64,000 bases of DNA from Luteimonas rhizosphaericola. GTDB lineage: Bacteria > Pseudomonadota > Gammaproteobacteria > Xanthomonadales > Xanthomonadaceae. The stretch spans positions 483,051-547,050 of the forward strand of contig NZ_JARXRN010000020.1 of the NCBI RefSeq assembly GCF_029888045.1, read 5' to 3'. A program made the translations under genes and the position numbers. Below the pieces are notes generated by a model. The model saw nothing but the letters and a program-made list of their open reading frames with translations, had not been told where the DNA came from and searched no databases. Of the stretch, positions 1 through 9,301 are shown piece after piece (the stretch's first letter is position 1; every line of letters starts with the position of its first letter).

Positions 1-288
<288 letters not shown>

Positions 289-517
289 GCCGGCGCAGGC
301 AGGCGTGGGACATCGGCGCGTCCGCATGTCCCGGGCAGGTTGGTGAAACGCACCGCCCACCGAGGTGCACGCCCTGTCCGCGCGCCGTGTTGCCGCGCAG
401 GGCCCTACCGCAGCCTGTGGAAGCACGTCGTTGCGGGACGGCGCATGCCCTTCACCCACGTCCCACGTGAGTGGAGACGCACTGGCTCCGCACCGCCGGG
501 GACTGACCGAGCCCCGC

Positions 518-925
518 TCAGCTGGCGTCGATATCGCCCAGCGCGCGGATCAGCCGGCGCGCGCGCTTGTCCGGCTTGGATTCCGGCGGGCGGAAGCCGT
601 TGCGCTCGGCCCGGGCCAGCGCGCGTGCCGCCTCGCGCGCTTCACGCGATGCCTCGGATTCGGCATACATCGCCTGCGCCGCCGCCGCCGGACCACGCAC
701 GTCCGACAACGCATGCACCTGGATCTCGAAGAATTCGCCCGCGCGTTCGATGCGCATCGCATCGCCGATCCGGACGGTGCGGGCGGGCTTGGCCCGCTGT
801 CCGCCCACTGCGACCTTCCCGGTGTCGATCGCCTGCCGCGCCAGCGCGCGCGTGCGGAAGAACCGCGCGGCCCACAGCCACACATCGAGCCGGACGGTTG
901 GCGCGGGGGGCGACACGTCGTTCAT
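518..925 (-). CDS. hslR: S4-domain RNA-binding heat-shock protein Hsp15
   Basis: 135 residues, close to E. coli Hsp15 (133). An S4 RNA-binding fold covers about residues 10-70: 'VRLDVWLWAARFFRTRALA', then 'GKVAVGGQRAKPARTVRIGD'. A basic C-terminal tail follows, ending in 'KRARRLIRALGDID'. In E. coli the protein binds 50S subunits that carry stalled nascent chains and helps recycle them. ATG at 925 places the S4 domain at the usual distance from the N-terminus; the frame runs further upstream only as non-homologous Arg/Pro-rich sequence. It reads as a single-gene unit. Confidence 0.88.
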   Translation of the reverse strand: MNDVSPPAPTVRLDVWLWAARFFRTRALARQAIDTGKVAVGGQRAKPARTVRIGDAMRIERAGEFFEIQVHALSDVRGPAAAAQAMYAESEASREAREAARALARAERNGFRPPESKPDKRARRLIRALGDIDAS

Positions 926-1110
926 GGCGAAGGATTGTAGTCGCGGCGCTCTGGCGCACGTCCTTGCGTGCCCGGCCTCACGGACGCCCGGCTCGCAAGG
1001 GCGGCATGGCTGGACGGCGCCCGCCATCGCGCCGGGCACTGCACGCCGTAGCGTCCGCTCGCGCCCGCATGGAGGGCGCCGCTGCACCGGTGATCGCCCC
1101 GAAACGCGAA

Positions 1111-1130
1111 CGGCCGCCCGGGGGCGGCCG
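1111..1130 (-). terminator. GC-rich hairpin downstream of rplS
   Basis: Perfect 8-bp stem (1111-1118 with 1123-1130) and a 4-nt loop, 24 nt past the rplS stop in the direction of transcription. Only a weak, interrupted T-run follows on the minus strand, so termination is likely but not textbook. Confidence 0.55.
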
Positions 1131-1153
1131 TCGTGAACGTGCGCGGCGCCTGC

Positions 1154-1561
1154 TTACTCGGCTGCCGCCGCCGCTGCCGCCTTCGCCTTGGAGTGCGCGG
1201 ACAGGTCTTCCTTGATGCGCGCCTTCTTGCCTTCCAGGCCACGCAGGTAGTACAGCTTGCCGGCGCGGACCTTGCCGCGACGCTTGACCTCGACCGACTC
1301 GATCGTGGCGCTGTGGCTCTGGAACACGCGCTCGACGCCGTAGCCGTGCGAGATCTTGCGCACGGTGAACGACGAGTTGAGGCCGGCGTTCTTCTTGCCG
1401 ATCACCACGCCCTCGTACGCCTGCACGCGCTCGCGGTTGCCTTCCTTCACCTTGACGTTGACGATCACGGTGTCGCCGGGGCCGAAGTCGGGAAGCTTGC
1501 GCTGCGCCTGTTCGGTCTCGAACTGCTGCAGCAGGGTGTTCAGGGACGGCTTGGTGGTCAT
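1154..1561 (-). CDS. rplS: 50S ribosomal protein L19
   Basis: 135 residues beginning [16 protein letters not shown]19 sits at the 30S-50S interface. The family core is clear: '[20 protein letters not shown]', '[11 protein letters not shown]', '[17 protein letters not shown]' and '[20 protein letters not shown]'. The protein ends in a lineage-type Ala/Lys tail ([12 protein letters not shown]), making it longer than E. coli L19 (115). It is the last gene of rpsP-rimM-trmD-rplS, but the 276-nt gap to trmD is far longer than in E. coli. Confidence 0.98.
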   Translation of the reverse strand: MTTKPSLNTLLQQFETEQAQRKLPDFGPGDTVIVNVKVKEGNRERVQAYEGVVIGKKNAGLNSSFTVRKISHGYGVERVFQSHSATIESVEVKRRGKVRAGKLYYLRGLEGKKARIKEDLSAHSKAKAAAAAAAE

Positions 1562-1632
1562 GTCGGTATCTCGCTGGAGCCTGTTGGAGTCGTTGTAGGC
1601 GTGGTGCACGTGGACGCACGCTCTCGGCAATG

Positions 1633-1780
1633 CCTGCCTGTGGCAGGTCAGCCGCGCATGATAACGGGAAATCAGGCCCCCGGCCACCCGCGACCCGCGT
1701 CGCCCGGGTAAGCGAAGCGCATCCGGGGCCCGTCGCCCCGAGCGACCGCTCCTGGTCTCCGGGTCGGCCCGGCGACCCGG
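1633..1780 (-). other. trmD-rplS spacer with hairpins and a -10-like element
   Basis: The 276-nt spacer 1562-1837 contains a perfect 6-bp hairpin (1633-1638/1642-1647) and an 8-bp hairpin (1759-1766/1773-1780). Between them is a minus-strand TATCAT (1663-1658), one mismatch from the sigma-70 -10 consensus, but no convincing -35. It may add expression of L19 over the tRNA-modifying enzymes; that role is inference. Confidence 0.45.
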
Positions 1781-1837
1781 ACATCGCACGGCCCGCCCAG
1801 CCGCCGGCCCGCCTCCACCGGTGCCGAACCGCCCGCC

Positions 1838-2587
1838 TCAGCCGGCTGGATCGCCGTCGGTCGCCTGCGCCTCCAGCCAGCGGGCCTCCTCCGCGCTCAG
1901 CCCGGCCGCGGCCAGCAGGTCGGGCCGGCGCGCGCGCGTGCGTAGCAGCGCCTGGCGGCGGCGCCAGCGCGCGATCTCGGCGTGGTTGCCCGACAGCAGC
2001 ACCTCCGGCACGGTGCCGAGCGCGTGCTCCACCGGCCGGGTGTAGTGCGGGCAGTCCAGCAGGCCGTCGCCTTCGAAGCTGTCCTGGACGGCCGAATCGG
2101 CGTCGTTGAGGGCGCCGTCCTGCAGCCGCGCGACCGCGTCCACCACCACCGCCGCGGCCAGTTCGCCGCCCGAGAGCACGTAGTCGCCGATCGACAGCTC
2201 CTCGTCCACCTCGGCCGCCAGCAGCCGCTCGTCGACGCCCTCGTAGCGCCCGCACAGCAGGATGATCCGCGACTCCGCCGCCAGCTCGCGCACCCGCGCC
2301 TGGGTCAGCGGCCGGCCCTGGGGGCTGAGGTAGATCACCCGCGCGGGGGCCGGATCGGCGGCGCGGGCCGCGGCGATCGCCGCCCGCAGGGGGTCGATCA
2401 GCATCACCATCCCGGGCCCGCCCCCGAAGGGCCGGTCGTCGACCCGGCGATAGTTGCCGTCCGCGTAGTCGCGCGGATTCCAGCCCTGCATGGAGAGCAG
2501 TCCGCGCTCCTGTGCGCGGCCGACCACGCCGAAACCGGCGCACTGGGCCACGAATTCGGGAAACAGGCTGACGACGTCGATCCGCAT
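1838..2587 (-). CDS. trmD: tRNA (guanine-37-N1)-methyltransferase
   Basis: 249 residues, the usual TrmD length. The enzyme uses SAM to methylate G37 next to the anticodon and prevent +1 frameshifting. The SPOUT trefoil-knot signatures are present: 'FGGGPGMVM' near residue 55, '[14 protein letters not shown]' near 112 and '[14 protein letters not shown]' near 131. ATG at 2587 gives the canonical [12 protein letters not shown]-terminus. Only 3 nt separate it from rimM upstream, indicating translational coupling. Confidence 0.98.
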   Translation of the reverse strand: MRIDVVSLFPEFVAQCAGFGVVGRAQERGLLSMQGWNPRDYADGNYRRVDDRPFGGGPGMVMLIDPLRAAIAAARAADPAPARVIYLSPQGRPLTQARVRELAAESRIILLCGRYEGVDERLLAAEVDEELSIGDYVLSGGELAAAVVVDAVARLQDGALNDADSAVQDSFEGDGLLDCPHYTRPVEHALGTVPEVLLSGNHAEIARWRRRQALLRTRARRPDLLAAAGLSAEEARWLEAQATDGDPAG

Positions 2588-2590
2588 CGC

Positions 2591-3103
2591 TCAGAAGTCC
2601 GCGTCCCAGTCCACCGTCACCACCCCGGCGTCGAAATCCACCGAGGTGACGTAGTCCGGTTCGATGAACGGGATCATCCGCTCGCGCTCGCCGCGGGCGA
2701 CCAGCACGTCGTTGGCGCCGGTGGAGAACAGGTGCGACACCGTGCCGAAATCGATGCCGGCCGTGTTCACCACGCGCAGGCCTTCGAGGTCGACCCAGTA
2801 GTACTCGCCCGGCTTCGGCGGCGGCAGCGCGCCGCGCGGCACCCACAGCTCGCTGCCGCGCAGGGCTTCGGCCGCGTCACGGTCGTCCACGCCGGGCAGC
2901 TGCAGCACGATGCCCTTGGCGGTGCTGCGCCCGCGCCCGCCGTCGAGTTCGCGCTCGCGGCCCTGCGCGTCGCGCAGCACCCAGGGCCGGTAGCGGAAGA
3001 CCGCCTCCGGCGGATCGCTGAAGGATTCGAGCTTGAGCTCGCCACGCACGCCGAACGCGCCGTGGATCCTGCCCATCAGGATGCGGCGCGTCGGGTCGTT
3101 CAT
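2591..3103 (-). CDS. rimM: ribosome maturation factor RimM
   Basis: 170 residues. RimM binds S19 in the 30S head and assists 16S rRNA processing. The N-terminal RimM domain starts '[18 protein letters not shown]'. The C-terminal PRC-barrel includes '[14 protein letters not shown]' and '[13 protein letters not shown]'. ATG at 3103 is preferred because the family begins a few residues before the 'GxIxxxFGVxGE' motif. It lies 35 nt downstream of rpsP in the same operon. Confidence 0.96.
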   Translation of the reverse strand: MNDPTRRILMGRIHGAFGVRGELKLESFSDPPEAVFRYRPWVLRDAQGRERELDGGRGRSTAKGIVLQLPGVDDRDAAEALRGSELWVPRGALPPPKPGEYYWVDLEGLRVVNTAGIDFGTVSHLFSTGANDVLVARGERERMIPFIEPDYVTSVDFDAGVVTVDWDADF

Positions 3104-3138
3104 CTCGGCAGGTGGCCGCGCCGGGGCGCGGCCCGGTA

Positions 3139-3399
3139 TCAGGCGGCCGGAGCGGCGGCCTTGGCGGCTTCGCGGTACAGGTTGCGGACCTTGTCGGTCA
3201 GCTGCGCGCCCTGCGAAACCCAGTGGTCGACACGCGCGGTATCCAGCACGATGCGCTGCTCGGCGCCCTGGGCGACGGGGTTGTAGTAGCCCACGCGCTC
3301 GATGTTGCGGCCGTCGCGCGCGCTGCGCGAGTCGGTGACGATAATGTGGTAGAAGGGGCGCTTCTTCGCGCCGCCGCGGGTGAGGCGGATCTTGACCAT
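3139..3399 (-). CDS. rpsP: 30S ribosomal protein S16
   Basis: 86 residues starting [20 protein letters not shown], diagnostic for S16, with '[14 protein letters not shown]' following. S16 stabilises the 5' domain of 16S rRNA. It is the first gene of rpsP-rimM-trmD-rplS. The C-terminus ends in a short Ala-rich tail. Confidence 0.98.
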   Translation of the reverse strand: MVKIRLTRGGAKKRPFYHIIVTDSRSARDGRNIERVGYYNPVAQGAEQRIVLDTARVDHWVSQGAQLTDKVRNLYREAAKAAAPAA

Positions 3400-3449
3400 G
3401 GTGCGTTCTCGGTGTTGCCCAGTCGCCAGGATGGCGAGGTAAGCCGGAC

Positions 3450-3455
3450 ATTATA
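3450..3455 (-). promoter_or_regulatory. -10 element of the rpsP operon
   Basis: A perfect TATAAT reads on the minus strand, 50 nt upstream of the rpsP start, in an otherwise GC-rich spacer. No good -35 hexamer lies at 16-18 nt, so recognition may depend on other contacts. The 3400-3627 gap otherwise shows nothing. Confidence 0.5.
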
Positions 3456-3627
3456 GGGCATCGCGGCCGGCTCGCCACCCGCCGCCCGGTCAAGCGCGCC
3501 CGGTCGGGCCAGTCCGACCCGATCCCGTCTGCGCCGCCAGGACTCGCGCACGTGCGGGGGTGCGCATCGACGTCCCCGTTGCCGGGCGGCGCGACGCCGG
3601 CGCGTCTCGCAGGCGTCCTCCGGTGCG

Positions 3628-4425
3628 CTAGAGCGGCCGCAGCGGCATGGCCCGCACCGCGGCCTGCAGGGACTCCATCAGCACGGGATCGGGCCGCAGC
3701 GCGAGGTCGTCGATGCCCGACAGCGGCCAGACACCCGTGGCATTGGCCGCGAAAGCGGCTTTCAGCCCGCCCAGCGCCCGCGCCTCGACCGGCATGTGCC
3801 GCTGCGCCACCCCCACCTCCGCCAGCCCGGCCTGCAGCAGTTTCTCCTGCGTGCCGCGCAGCGCCTCGGCCTGCGGCCAGACCACCTGGGCCCCGTCCCA
3901 GAAGCCGATGTTCCAGACCGAGCCCTCGCTGATCCGCCCCCTCGCATCGACGAACAGCGCATCGTCGAAGCCGTCGCGCAGCGCCTGCCGCCGCCACTGG
4001 AACAGGGGGAAGGTGCCGACATGCTTGATGTGCGGCAGCGGTCGCTGGAACGCGAACGTCTTCACCCAGGCCGGCGTCGCCACCGCCTCGCGCGGCGGCG
4101 ACAGCGAGACCAGCACGTCGACCGGCACGCTCCGGTCGGGCCGGAGGTAGTCGAACGCGCGCGAGAACACGGTGACGCGCGCACCGGCGTCGTCCACGCC
4201 GGCGGCGTCCAGCGCCGCAACGATGCCGGCACGTACCCGCGCCTCGTCGAGCGAGGCGTCGAACAGTTCGCGCGTGGCGGTCTTCAGCCGCTGGAAGTGC
4301 AGGTCGAGCCCGCGCACGGCGCGGCCACGCACCTGCATCGAGGTGAAGTGGCCGTAGTTGGTGAGCGCAAGTGCCAGCAGATCTTCGCCGCATGCAAGCG
4401 CACCATTGATCCAACTGGCGAACAC
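3628..4425 (-). CDS. class IV PLP aminotransferase / aminodeoxychorismate lyase-like
   Basis: About 265 residues from a GTG at 4425. The fold-type IV family is recognisable from '[21 protein letters not shown]', '[20 protein letters not shown]' (the K is the expected PLP lysine), '[21 protein letters not shown]' and a '[10 protein letters not shown]' end. Relatives include PabC (4-amino-4-deoxychorismate lyase, folate synthesis) and branched-chain or D-amino-acid aminotransferases. Substrate cannot be assigned, and no folate gene is adjacent. The start is uncertain: a TTG ten codons upstream is closer to a GAAGAG Shine-Dalgarno-like stretch. The gene follows the secreted protein at 4452 with a short gap. 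Confidence 0.8.
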   Translation of the reverse strand: MFASWINGALACGEDLLALALTNYGHFTSMQVRGRAVRGLDLHFQRLKTATRELFDASLDEARVRAGIVAALDAAGVDDAGARVTVFSRAFDYLRPDRSVPVDVLVSLSPPREAVATPAWVKTFAFQRPLPHIKHVGTFPLFQWRRQALRDGFDDALFVDARGRISEGSVWNIGFWDGAQVVWPQAEALRGTQEKLLQAGLAEVGVAQRHMPVEARALGGLKAAFAANATGVWPLSGIDDLALRPDPVLMESLQAAVRAMPLRPL

Positions 4426-4451
4426 GGGTGCCGCCGCGCGCGCCTCTTCAC

Positions 4452-5342
4452 TCAAAGCCGGTAATGAATCGTTCCGGTAATCGACCCCGGGATGCCCGCA
4501 CAACGTTGCTCGAACGTCGCGTACAGCGCGCTGACGGTACCGTCTGATGTCACCGTCATTCGCTTGATATCCAGCTTGCCCGTCGTCGTCCAGCATCGGC
4601 TCAGGCCACTGATCGCCATGCCCGCGCGCGTTGCAGTCGGCTCGCTGTTCGTGACGTACTGACCCACTTTGAGACGCTTCCCCAAGGGCGGTGTGATCGA
4701 CAGCCACCAATTCTGCCGCCTTCCGCTACCGTAATAAGCCAAACCGTAGTCGGGATCACCATAGAGATCGAAGAGACTGGTGTCCCCGTAGAACGACTTT
4801 GGCACGCCCTGGGCCAGGAGAGCTCCGTCGAGTGTCAAGGACATCTGAGGAAGCTTCCACCTGATAACCCCGGCCAGTGGCGGCGCATCCGGGGACTCGC
4901 AGCGATGTACGAAGTCGGCCTCGAATCCCACCAACTCACCGTCAACATCCTGTTCGATCTGACGGATGTTGAAGCTACCCCAGGTCTGGTTGCAGCCTCG
5001 GCCCGGCGCATAGACGGCCAGCCCTGCGGAACGACCGGTCCTGAAAGGCGCGCGCTCGGCGTCCGTGAATCTGCCGGGCGCCAGCCTCTGCCCTTTGGGC
5101 ACGGCGAACTCCATGTCCCAGCTTCCCTCGCTGGTACTGACAGTGACGGACACGTGTTGCTCTGAGGTTATGTACGCCGAAAAGCTCGCGGTAGCAGGCG
5201 TGAAAGATCCAGTCGCCCCCCCTCCCAGCCAATCCCCGTCGACACTGGAATACGCGAACACCGTCTGAGCCTGAACCCCGCCGGCCAGTAACGGTAAAAC
5301 AAGCAGCGCCACGCGAAGAAAAGCGCCCAGTGGCCTAGCCAT
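4452..5342 (-). CDS. secreted protein of unknown function with duplicated domain
   Basis: 296 residues. Residues 1-25 form a Sec signal peptide (basic start, hydrophobic core, VQA|QT cleavage site). The mature part contains two related units. 'WDMEFAVPKGQRLAPGRF' (75-92) aligns with 'WWLSITPPLGKRLKVGQYV' (212-230). 'GSFNIRQIEQDVDGELVGFEADFVHRC' aligns with 'GKLDIKRMTVTSDGTVSALYATFEQRC', each ending in 'G-I' strands. Cysteines C117/C148 and C250/C281 are both 31 residues apart, suggesting one disulfide per unit. I recognise no catalytic motif and cannot assign a function. Codon use is visibly less GC-rich than the flanking genes, suggesting later acquisition. Confidence 0.75.
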   Translation of the reverse strand: MARPLGAFLRVALLVLPLLAGGVQAQTVFAYSSVDGDWLGGGATGSFTPATASFSAYITSEQHVSVTVSTSEGSWDMEFAVPKGQRLAPGRFTDAERAPFRTGRSAGLAVYAPGRGCNQTWGSFNIRQIEQDVDGELVGFEADFVHRCESPDAPPLAGVIRWKLPQMSLTLDGALLAQGVPKSFYGDTSLFDLYGDPDYGLAYYGSGRRQNWWLSITPPLGKRLKVGQYVTNSEPTATRAGMAISGLSRCWTTTGKLDIKRMTVTSDGTVSALYATFEQRCAGIPGSITGTIHYRL

Positions 5343-5642
5343 CCTTCCATTCCCCTGATCTTCTTCCCCGCCTGAAATCTACGCCCGAGTTCAGGGGATT
5401 GCAACACATCGATCGGGGCCGAATCCAAGTGTTCCCAGCACCTCTTGCCCGAAGCCTACAAGCCTCAGGAGCGCGCCCTGGGAGCGCTGTCGCCGAATGA
5501 TGTGGGCTCCGCGGCAGGCATGTATGAGTCGCCACTCTGCGGGAAATGCAGCCGTCCAGCCTGATGTAAGCGCAACTCGCCAAATCGCTTCCCGCGTTGC
5601 GTGCATCATCCGTCGCCGAGACGGAGGCACTCAGGCGTCGCG
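5343..5642. other. 300-nt spacer upstream of the secreted-protein gene
   Basis: No convincing gene. Small open frames on the minus strand lack a family signature and a Shine-Dalgarno site. Base composition is lower in GC than the surroundings, like the adjacent gene at 4452-5342, so the two may have been acquired together. Confidence 0.5.
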
Positions 5643-7010
5643 TCAACGCCTCAGAAACGGCGCTCCGCCCATCATCCCCTGCAGGCCGCGCATCATGCCC
5701 TTCATGCCGCCGCGGGCCATCTTGCCCATCATCTTCTCCATCTGCTGGTACTGCTTCATCAGCTTGTTGACGTCGGAAGGATGGGTGCCGGAGCCGGCGG
5801 CGATGCGGGCACGGCGCGAGCCGTTGAGCAGGGCCGGATTGCGGCGTTCCTTCTTCGTCATCGAGTTGATGATGGCGATCATGCGCGGCACTTCCTTGCC
5901 CTGCTGCACCTGCTGCTTGAGGTGCTCGGGCACCTGGCCCAGGCCGGGCAGCTTCTCCATCAGGCTGCCGATGCCGCCCATGCTCTGCATCTGCTCGAGC
6001 TGGTCGCGCATGTCGTTGAGGTCGAACTTCTTGCCCTTGGCGACCTTCTCGGCCAGCTTCTGCGCCTTGTCCTTGTCGACCTGCTGTTCGACCTGCTCCA
6101 CCAGCGACAGCACGTCGCCCATGTCGAGGATGCGGCTGGCGACGCGGTCGGGGTGGAACACGTCCAGGCCGTCGGTCTTCTCGCTGGTGCCGATGAACTT
6201 GATCGGGCGCCCGGTGATGTAGCGCACCGACAGCGCGGCGCCGCCACGGGCGTCGCCGTCGGTCTTGGTCAGCACCACGCCGGTGAGCGGCAGCGCCTCG
6301 TGGAAGGCCTTGGCCGTGTTGGCCGCGTCCTGGCCGGTCATCGAGTCGACCACGAACAGGGTTTCGGCCGGGTTCACCGCGGCGTGCAGGGCCTTGATCT
6401 CGGCCATCATCGCCTCGTCGATGGCGAGGCGGCCAGCGGTGTCGACCAGCAGCACGTCGACGAACGACTTCTTCGCATCGGCGATCGCCGCGCGCACGAT
6501 GTCCACCGGCTGCTGGCCGGCGTCGGACGGGAAGAACAGTACGCCGGTCTGGGTGGCCAGCGTGCGCAGCTGCTCGATGGCTGCCGGACGGTAGACGTCG
6601 GCGCTGACCACCATCACCTTCTTCTTGCGCTTGTCCTTCAGCAGCTTCGCCAGCTTGCCCACGGTGGTGGTCTTGCCCGCACCCTGCAGGCCCGCCATCA
6701 GGATCACCGCCGGAGCCGGGACGTTGAGGTTGAGCTCGGTCGCCTGGGCGCCCATCACCGCCGCCAGCTCGTCGCGCACCACCTTGATCAGCGCCTGGCC
6801 GGGGGTCAGCGACTTGAGCACTTCCTGGCCGACCGCGCGCACCTTGATCCGCTCGACCAGCGCCTGCACCACGGGCAGCGCGACATCGGCCTCGAGCAGC
6901 GCGATGCGGACCTCGCGGGTGGCCTCGCGGATGTTCTCCTCGGTCAGCCGGCCGCGGCCGCGCAGGCGGTCGATGGTCCCGGACAGGCGCTGGGTGAGCG
7001 ATTCGAACAT
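5643..7010 (-). CDS. ffh: signal recognition particle GTPase Ffh
   Basis: 455 residues, the usual Ffh length. Ffh with 4.5S RNA targets nascent membrane proteins to FtsY and SecYEG. The N domain is residues 1-90. The G domain has G1 'GLQGAGKTT' (107-115), 'DTAGR' (190-194) and 'TKTD' (248-251) followed by 'GGAALS'. The methionine-rich M domain ends in 'MEKMMGKMARGGMKGMMRG'. Divergent ypjD next door is a conserved arrangement. Confidence 0.98.
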   Translation of the reverse strand: MFESLTQRLSGTIDRLRGRGRLTEENIREATREVRIALLEADVALPVVQALVERIKVRAVGQEVLKSLTPGQALIKVVRDELAAVMGAQATELNLNVPAPAVILMAGLQGAGKTTTVGKLAKLLKDKRKKKVMVVSADVYRPAAIEQLRTLATQTGVLFFPSDAGQQPVDIVRAAIADAKKSFVDVLLVDTAGRLAIDEAMMAEIKALHAAVNPAETLFVVDSMTGQDAANTAKAFHEALPLTGVVLTKTDGDARGGAALSVRYITGRPIKFIGTSEKTDGLDVFHPDRVASRILDMGDVLSLVEQVEQQVDKDKAQKLAEKVAKGKKFDLNDMRDQLEQMQSMGGIGSLMEKLPGLGQVPEHLKQQVQQGKEVPRMIAIINSMTKKERRNPALLNGSRRARIAAGSGTHPSDVNKLMKQYQQMEKMMGKMARGGMKGMMRGLQGMMGGAPFLRR

Positions 7011-7041
7011 GGGGCGAACACCGGCGAAAAAGCGATCCGTG

Positions 7042-7047
7042 ATTATA
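7042..7047 (-). promoter_or_regulatory. -10 element of ffh
   Basis: TATAAT on the minus strand, 31 nt upstream of the ffh ATG, in the ffh/ypjD divergent spacer. No clear -35 at standard spacing. Confidence 0.45.
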
Positions 7048-7168
7048 GCGGGCCGCCGTCCGCGGCCGTGGTCCCGCGCCCGCCCGCCGGCCTCTTTCCT
7101 GGCACCGGGCGTCCTGCCGAGGCGTCAGGTCCATCGCCGCGCACGCATGGGCGTGCGACACTTCCGCG

Positions 7169-7957
7169 ATGTCAATCGTTCTCATCGCGGCCGCGTTCTA
7201 CCTGCTGGCCGGCTGGTTGGTGGTGCGCCGCCTGCTGGCCGTGGGCGGGGCCCGCGCCGGCTTCTGGCTGCTGACCGCGCTCAGCGCGGTTGCCCTGCAC
7301 GCGCTTACCCACGTGCTGGCCTGGCGCCAGGAAGGCGGGCTGGACCTGCACTTCTTCGCCGCGCTGTCGCTGGTAGGGCTGGGCATGTCCGCGCTGACCA
7401 CCCTGTACGCGGCCGGCGGCCGTCTGGGGGCACTCGGGGTGGTGGTCTACCCGATCGCCGCCGCATCGCTGCTGGCGTACGGCTTCGCCGACAGCCGGGT
7501 CGCGCGCGAGCTCGACTGGCGCCTGGAACTGCACGCCTGGCTGGCGCTGCTGGCCTACGCCACGCTCGCCATTGCCGCCCTGCTGGCGATCATGCTCTGG
7601 CTGCAGGAACGGGCGCTGCGGCGGCACCAGTTCCGCGGATGGACTCGCGTCCTGCCCCCGCTGACCGAGCTGGAAACGCTGCTGTTCCGTTCGATCGGGG
7701 TCGGCTTCGTGCTGCTCTCGGCCACCTTGCTGACCGGCGTGCTGTTCGTGCACGACTTCTTCGCCCAGCGCCTGATGCACAAATCGGTACTCAGTGCGCT
7801 GTCGTGGCTGGTGTTCGGTGCGCTGCTCCTGGGCCGGTGGCGCTACGGCTGGCGCGGCACCCGGGCCGTGCGCTGGACGCTGACCGCGATGGCCCTGCTG
7901 GTGCTGGCGTTCTTCGGCAGCAAGTTCGTGCTGGAGCTGCTGCTCGGGCGCGCCTGA
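7169..7957 (+). CDS. ypjD: CcsA/CcmC-like inner-membrane protein YpjD
   Basis: 262 residues, about eight predicted transmembrane helices. The family resembles the cytochrome-c assembly membrane proteins CcmC/CcsA. Conserved histidines sit in 'HALTHVLAW', 'LHAWLALLAYATL' and 'RLMHKSVLSALSW', consistent with haem or quinone contacts in that superfamily. E. coli YpjD (also linked to CorC-type metal transport as CorE) is likewise divergent from ffh, and that synteny supports the name. Its molecular role remains poorly defined. Confidence 0.85.
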   Translation: MSIVLIAAAFYLLAGWLVVRRLLAVGGARAGFWLLTALSAVALHALTHVLAWRQEGGLDLHFFAALSLVGLGMSALTTLYAAGGRLGALGVVVYPIAAASLLAYGFADSRVARELDWRLELHAWLALLAYATLAIAALLAIMLWLQERALRRHQFRGWTRVLPPLTELETLLFRSIGVGFVLLSATLLTGVLFVHDFFAQRLMHKSVLSALSWLVFGALLLGRWRYGWRGTRAVRWTLTAMALLVLAFFGSKFVLELLLGRA

Positions 7958-8071
7958 GCGGGCGCCGAACCGCGCAGCCGCTGGCACAACGGCGCCGCGT
8001 GCGATGCGCCGTGGTACCGGACCGGCCGGGATCGACGACAATGTCGGTTCGTCCGCACCCGCCCGACCGCC

Positions 8072-9256
8072 ATGCCCTTCGAGGATCCACCCAGCCGCCT
8101 GGCCTGCGCCACGCAACATGCATGGACGGCCGCGGCGATCCGGCGCATCGAGGCGGACTTCAACCGTTCCGCGGACACCCATCTGATCCCGATGTCGCTG
8201 CCCGGATTCCCCGGCATCGACGTGTACTTCAAGGACGAATCCAGCCACCCCACCGGCAGCCTCAAGCACCGGCTCGCGCGCTCGCTGTTCCTGTACGCGC
8301 TGGCCAACGGCTGGCTGCATGCGGGAAGCACGGTGGTGGAGGCCTCGAGCGGATCGACCGCCGTATCGGAGGCGTACTTCGCACGCCTGCTCGGCCTGCC
8401 CTTCGTGGCGGTGATGCCCGCGTCGACCTCGCCGGAGAAGATCGCGGCGATCGAGTTCCACGGCGGCCGCTGCCATCTCGTGCGCAACGCCTGCGACATC
8501 GCCGGCGAGTCCGCCCGCCTGGCGCGCGAGGCGGGCGGGCACTTCATGGACCAGTTCACCTACGCCGAACGCGCGACCGACTGGCGCGCCAACAACAACA
8601 TCGCCGAGTCGATCTTCCGGCAGATGGAGCAGGAACCGCATCCGGTACCGGCGTGGATCGTGTGCAGTGCCGGCACCGGCGGCACCAGCGCGACGATCGG
8701 GCGCTACGCGCGCTACCGCGGGCTGCCCACCCGCGTGCTGTGCGCCGATCCCGAGCACTCCGCCTTCCACGCCCATTACGCCGCCCTCGCCGCGGGCCAG
8801 CCGCCGCCGACGGCGGCGGCCCCGGCCTCGCGCATCGAGGGCATCGGCCGGCCCACCGCCGAGGCCAGCTTCATCGCCGGCTGCGTGGACGCGATGGTCA
8901 AGGTGCCGGACGCGCTGAGCCTGGCGGCGATGCGCTACGTCAACGCCCGGCTCGGCCGCCGCGTGGGCGGCTCCACCGGCACCAATGTCGTCGGCGTGCT
9001 GGCGGTCGCGCACGGCATGCGCGCACGCGGCGATACCGGATCGATCGTCACCATCCTGTGCGACGGCGGCGAGCGCTACGCGCACAGCTACTACGACCCG
9101 GACTGGTACCGCGCGCAGGGGATCGAGGTCGACGGGGCAGACGCCATCATCACCCGCGCGGCCAGCGGCACCGCAGCCCTACCGGGACTGCAGCCGGTCT
9201 CGCGTCACGGCGATCCAATCCGCCATGATCCGCCGAGGCCTGCGATCCCGGCGTAG
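8072..9256 (+). CDS. PLP-dependent cysteine-synthase-family enzyme, desulfhydrase-like
   Basis: 394 residues, fold-type II PLP family. '[18 protein letters not shown]' (about residues 50-67) carries the Schiff-base lysine. '[17 protein letters not shown]' is the substrate loop, '[18 protein letters not shown]' the phosphate-binding Gly-rich loop, and '[12 protein letters not shown]' and '[19 protein letters not shown]' the C-terminal signatures. The length and this C-terminus resemble Cds1-type cysteine desulfhydrases (cysteine to sulfide, pyruvate and ammonia) more than CysK/CysM. The reaction cannot be fixed from sequence alone. It stands alone, 115 nt after ypjD. Confidence 0.82.
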   Translation: MPFEDPPSRLACATQHAWTAAAIRRIEADFNRSADTHLIPMSLPGFPGIDVYFKDESSHPTGSLKHRLARSLFLYALANGWLHAGSTVVEASSGSTAVSEAYFARLLGLPFVAVMPASTSPEKIAAIEFHGGRCHLVRNACDIAGESARLAREAGGHFMDQFTYAERATDWRANNNIAESIFRQMEQEPHPVPAWIVCSAGTGGTSATIGRYARYRGLPTRVLCADPEHSAFHAHYAALAAGQPPPTAAAPASRIEGIGRPTAEASFIAGCVDAMVKVPDALSLAAMRYVNARLGRRVGGSTGTNVVGVLAVAHGMRARGDTGSIVTILCDGGERYAHSYYDPDWYRAQGIEVDGADAIITRAASGTAALPGLQPVSRHGDPIRHDPPRPAIPA

Positions 9257-9301
9257 GGCGCGCTACCGACGCTGCCTCGAGCAATCCGCATACGGGTTGG
9301 G

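Noticed and set aside
5391..5630. 79-codon minus-strand frame upstream of the secreted-protein gene
   Set aside because: No Shine-Dalgarno, Arg/Met-rich start and no recognisable fold; low-GC spacer is the simpler reading.
6625..9228. Plus-strand frame spanning ffh, ypjD and the PLP-enzyme gene
   Set aside because: Crosses three recognisable genes in a different frame or strand; Arg/Pro/Gly-rich with no domain.
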